From: an uncultured Eubacteriales bacterium
Lineage (GTDB): Bacteria > Bacillota > Clostridia > Peptostreptococcales > Anaerovoracaceae
Direction of reading: 5' to 3'
Length of the DNA: 6,375 bases
Assembly (NCBI GenBank): GCA_959021945.1
Contig: CAUEYG010000099.1
Coordinates: 1 to 6,375 of the forward strand
The translations under genes were made by a program, and so were the position numbers. The notes beneath the pieces are model-generated. The model ran no database searches. It had not been told where the DNA came from and saw nothing but the letters and a program-made list of their open reading frames with translations. Shown here one piece after another: positions 5,997-6,375 of the stretch (the first letter of the stretch is position 1; each line of letters begins with the position of its first letter).

Positions 5997-6375
5997 ATGA
6001 AGAAAAAAAATGTGATAAGCTTGATTAAATATTATACAGAAAAGAATGATGCGGGCTTTCGCAATGAAGCTTATGAAATCGCGAAAGGGTTTGATGCTGC
6101 CGGAGATTATCAGCTTTCGGAGTATATTATGTCCTTGCTGTCTAATGTGAATACGTTTGTTCCACAGGTATCTGAGAATATTTCACCTTTTTTTGAAAAA
6201 ATTGAGGGGAAAGAAGATCTGCTGTTGCTTCCAGATGTAATTACCAGCGATTTATTGGGCGTAGTGAATGCAATTGAACGTCATATTGGGATTAATAAGT
6301 TTTTGTTTCAGGGCGCACCGGGAACAGGGAAGACAGAGGCAGTTAAGCAACTTGCACGAATACTGAACAGAGAAA
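5997..6375 (+). CDS. AAA family ATPase, N-terminal part, resembling IetA-type ATPases (cut by window end)
   Basis: The first 126 codons of an ATP-binding protein run off the window end with no stop. ATG at 5997 is preceded by AGGGGAG (5982-5988) with 8 nt spacing. Residues about 5-50 look like a small helical domain (VISLIKYYTEKNDAGFRNEA, then IAKGFDAAGDYQLSEYIMSLL), a pattern I associate with AAA ATPases that sit beside subtilisin-like (S8) proteases in IetA/IetS-type pairs. A linker of about 55 residues follows, then Walker A GAPGTGKT at 106-113, preceded by the hydrophobic strand KFLFQ. Walker B and sensor motifs would lie beyond the window. GC is about 39% here, lower than the neighbouring aminopeptidase. 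AAA ATPase identity is secure; the IetA-like call rests on the N-terminal pattern only, and the partner gene is not visible. Confidence 0.85.
   Translation, partial: MKKKNVISLIKYYTEKNDAGFRNEAYEIAKGFDAAGDYQLSEYIMSLLSNVNTFVPQVSENISPFFEKIEGKEDLLLLPDVITSDLLGVVNAIERHIGINKFLFQGAPGTGKTEAVKQLARILNRE

Noticed and set aside
1..6375. CRISPR arrays, tRNA/rRNA genes, insertion sequences
   Set aside because: No regularly spaced repeats, tRNA-like cloverleaf or rRNA segments, transposase motifs or terminal inverted repeats were seen; nearly all sequence is explained by five protein genes and short control regions.

Overview
The window looks like chromosomal DNA from a low-to-mid GC anaerobic Bacillota (Clostridia). 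Supporting signs are strong AGGAG-type ribosome binding sites, sigma-A promoters close to TTGACA-17-TATAAT, a PAS/sigma-54 activator of the clostridial type, and an M18 aminopeptidase. No species is claimed. In sampled lines the two housekeeping genes run near 50% GC, while the left-end regulator and right-end AAA gene run near 40%.

Layout, left to right. (1) 7-1404, minus: complete PAS-AAA+-Fis sigma-54-dependent activator; its targets are not visible here. (2) 1405-1570: its promoter region and the intrinsic terminator of the next gene. (3) 1571-4231, minus: an 886-residue P2-type (Ca2+-ATPase-like) P-type ATPase, with the start placed at 4231 rather than 4294. (4) 4232-4536: a leader of about 190 nt with a perfect sigma-A promoter, a 20-codon ORF rich in Asp-Ser, and a hairpin that looks like a terminator. 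(5) 4537-5838, minus: a complete M18 metallo-aminopeptidase. (6) 5839-5996: a divergent control region with a strong rightward promoter overlapped by a 9-bp inverted repeat and a 20-bp-spaced direct repeat. (7) 5997 to the window end, plus: the first 126 codons of an AAA ATPase with a small helical N-terminal domain, resembling the ATPase of IetA/IetS-like two-gene systems.

The most interesting part is the ATPase unit. The order is consensus promoter, short acidic ORF (MEDSDSDSDG...), terminator-like hairpin, then cation pump. A segment of the short ORF (codons 4-6) is complementary to the 3' side of the hairpin and could act as an antiterminator. This parallels the enterobacterial mgtL-mgtA arrangement, where an acidic/proline-rich leader peptide destabilises ribosomes at low Mg2+ and so switches on a P-type ATPase. 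The pump also has Ala where the nearly invariant M6 Asp (SERCA Asp800) binds the ion. Together these suggest an undescribed leader-peptide cation sensor controlling a pump with altered ion chemistry. This is inference from sequence and has not been tested. A second lead is the possible defence gene at the right edge, whose partner gene would lie outside the window.
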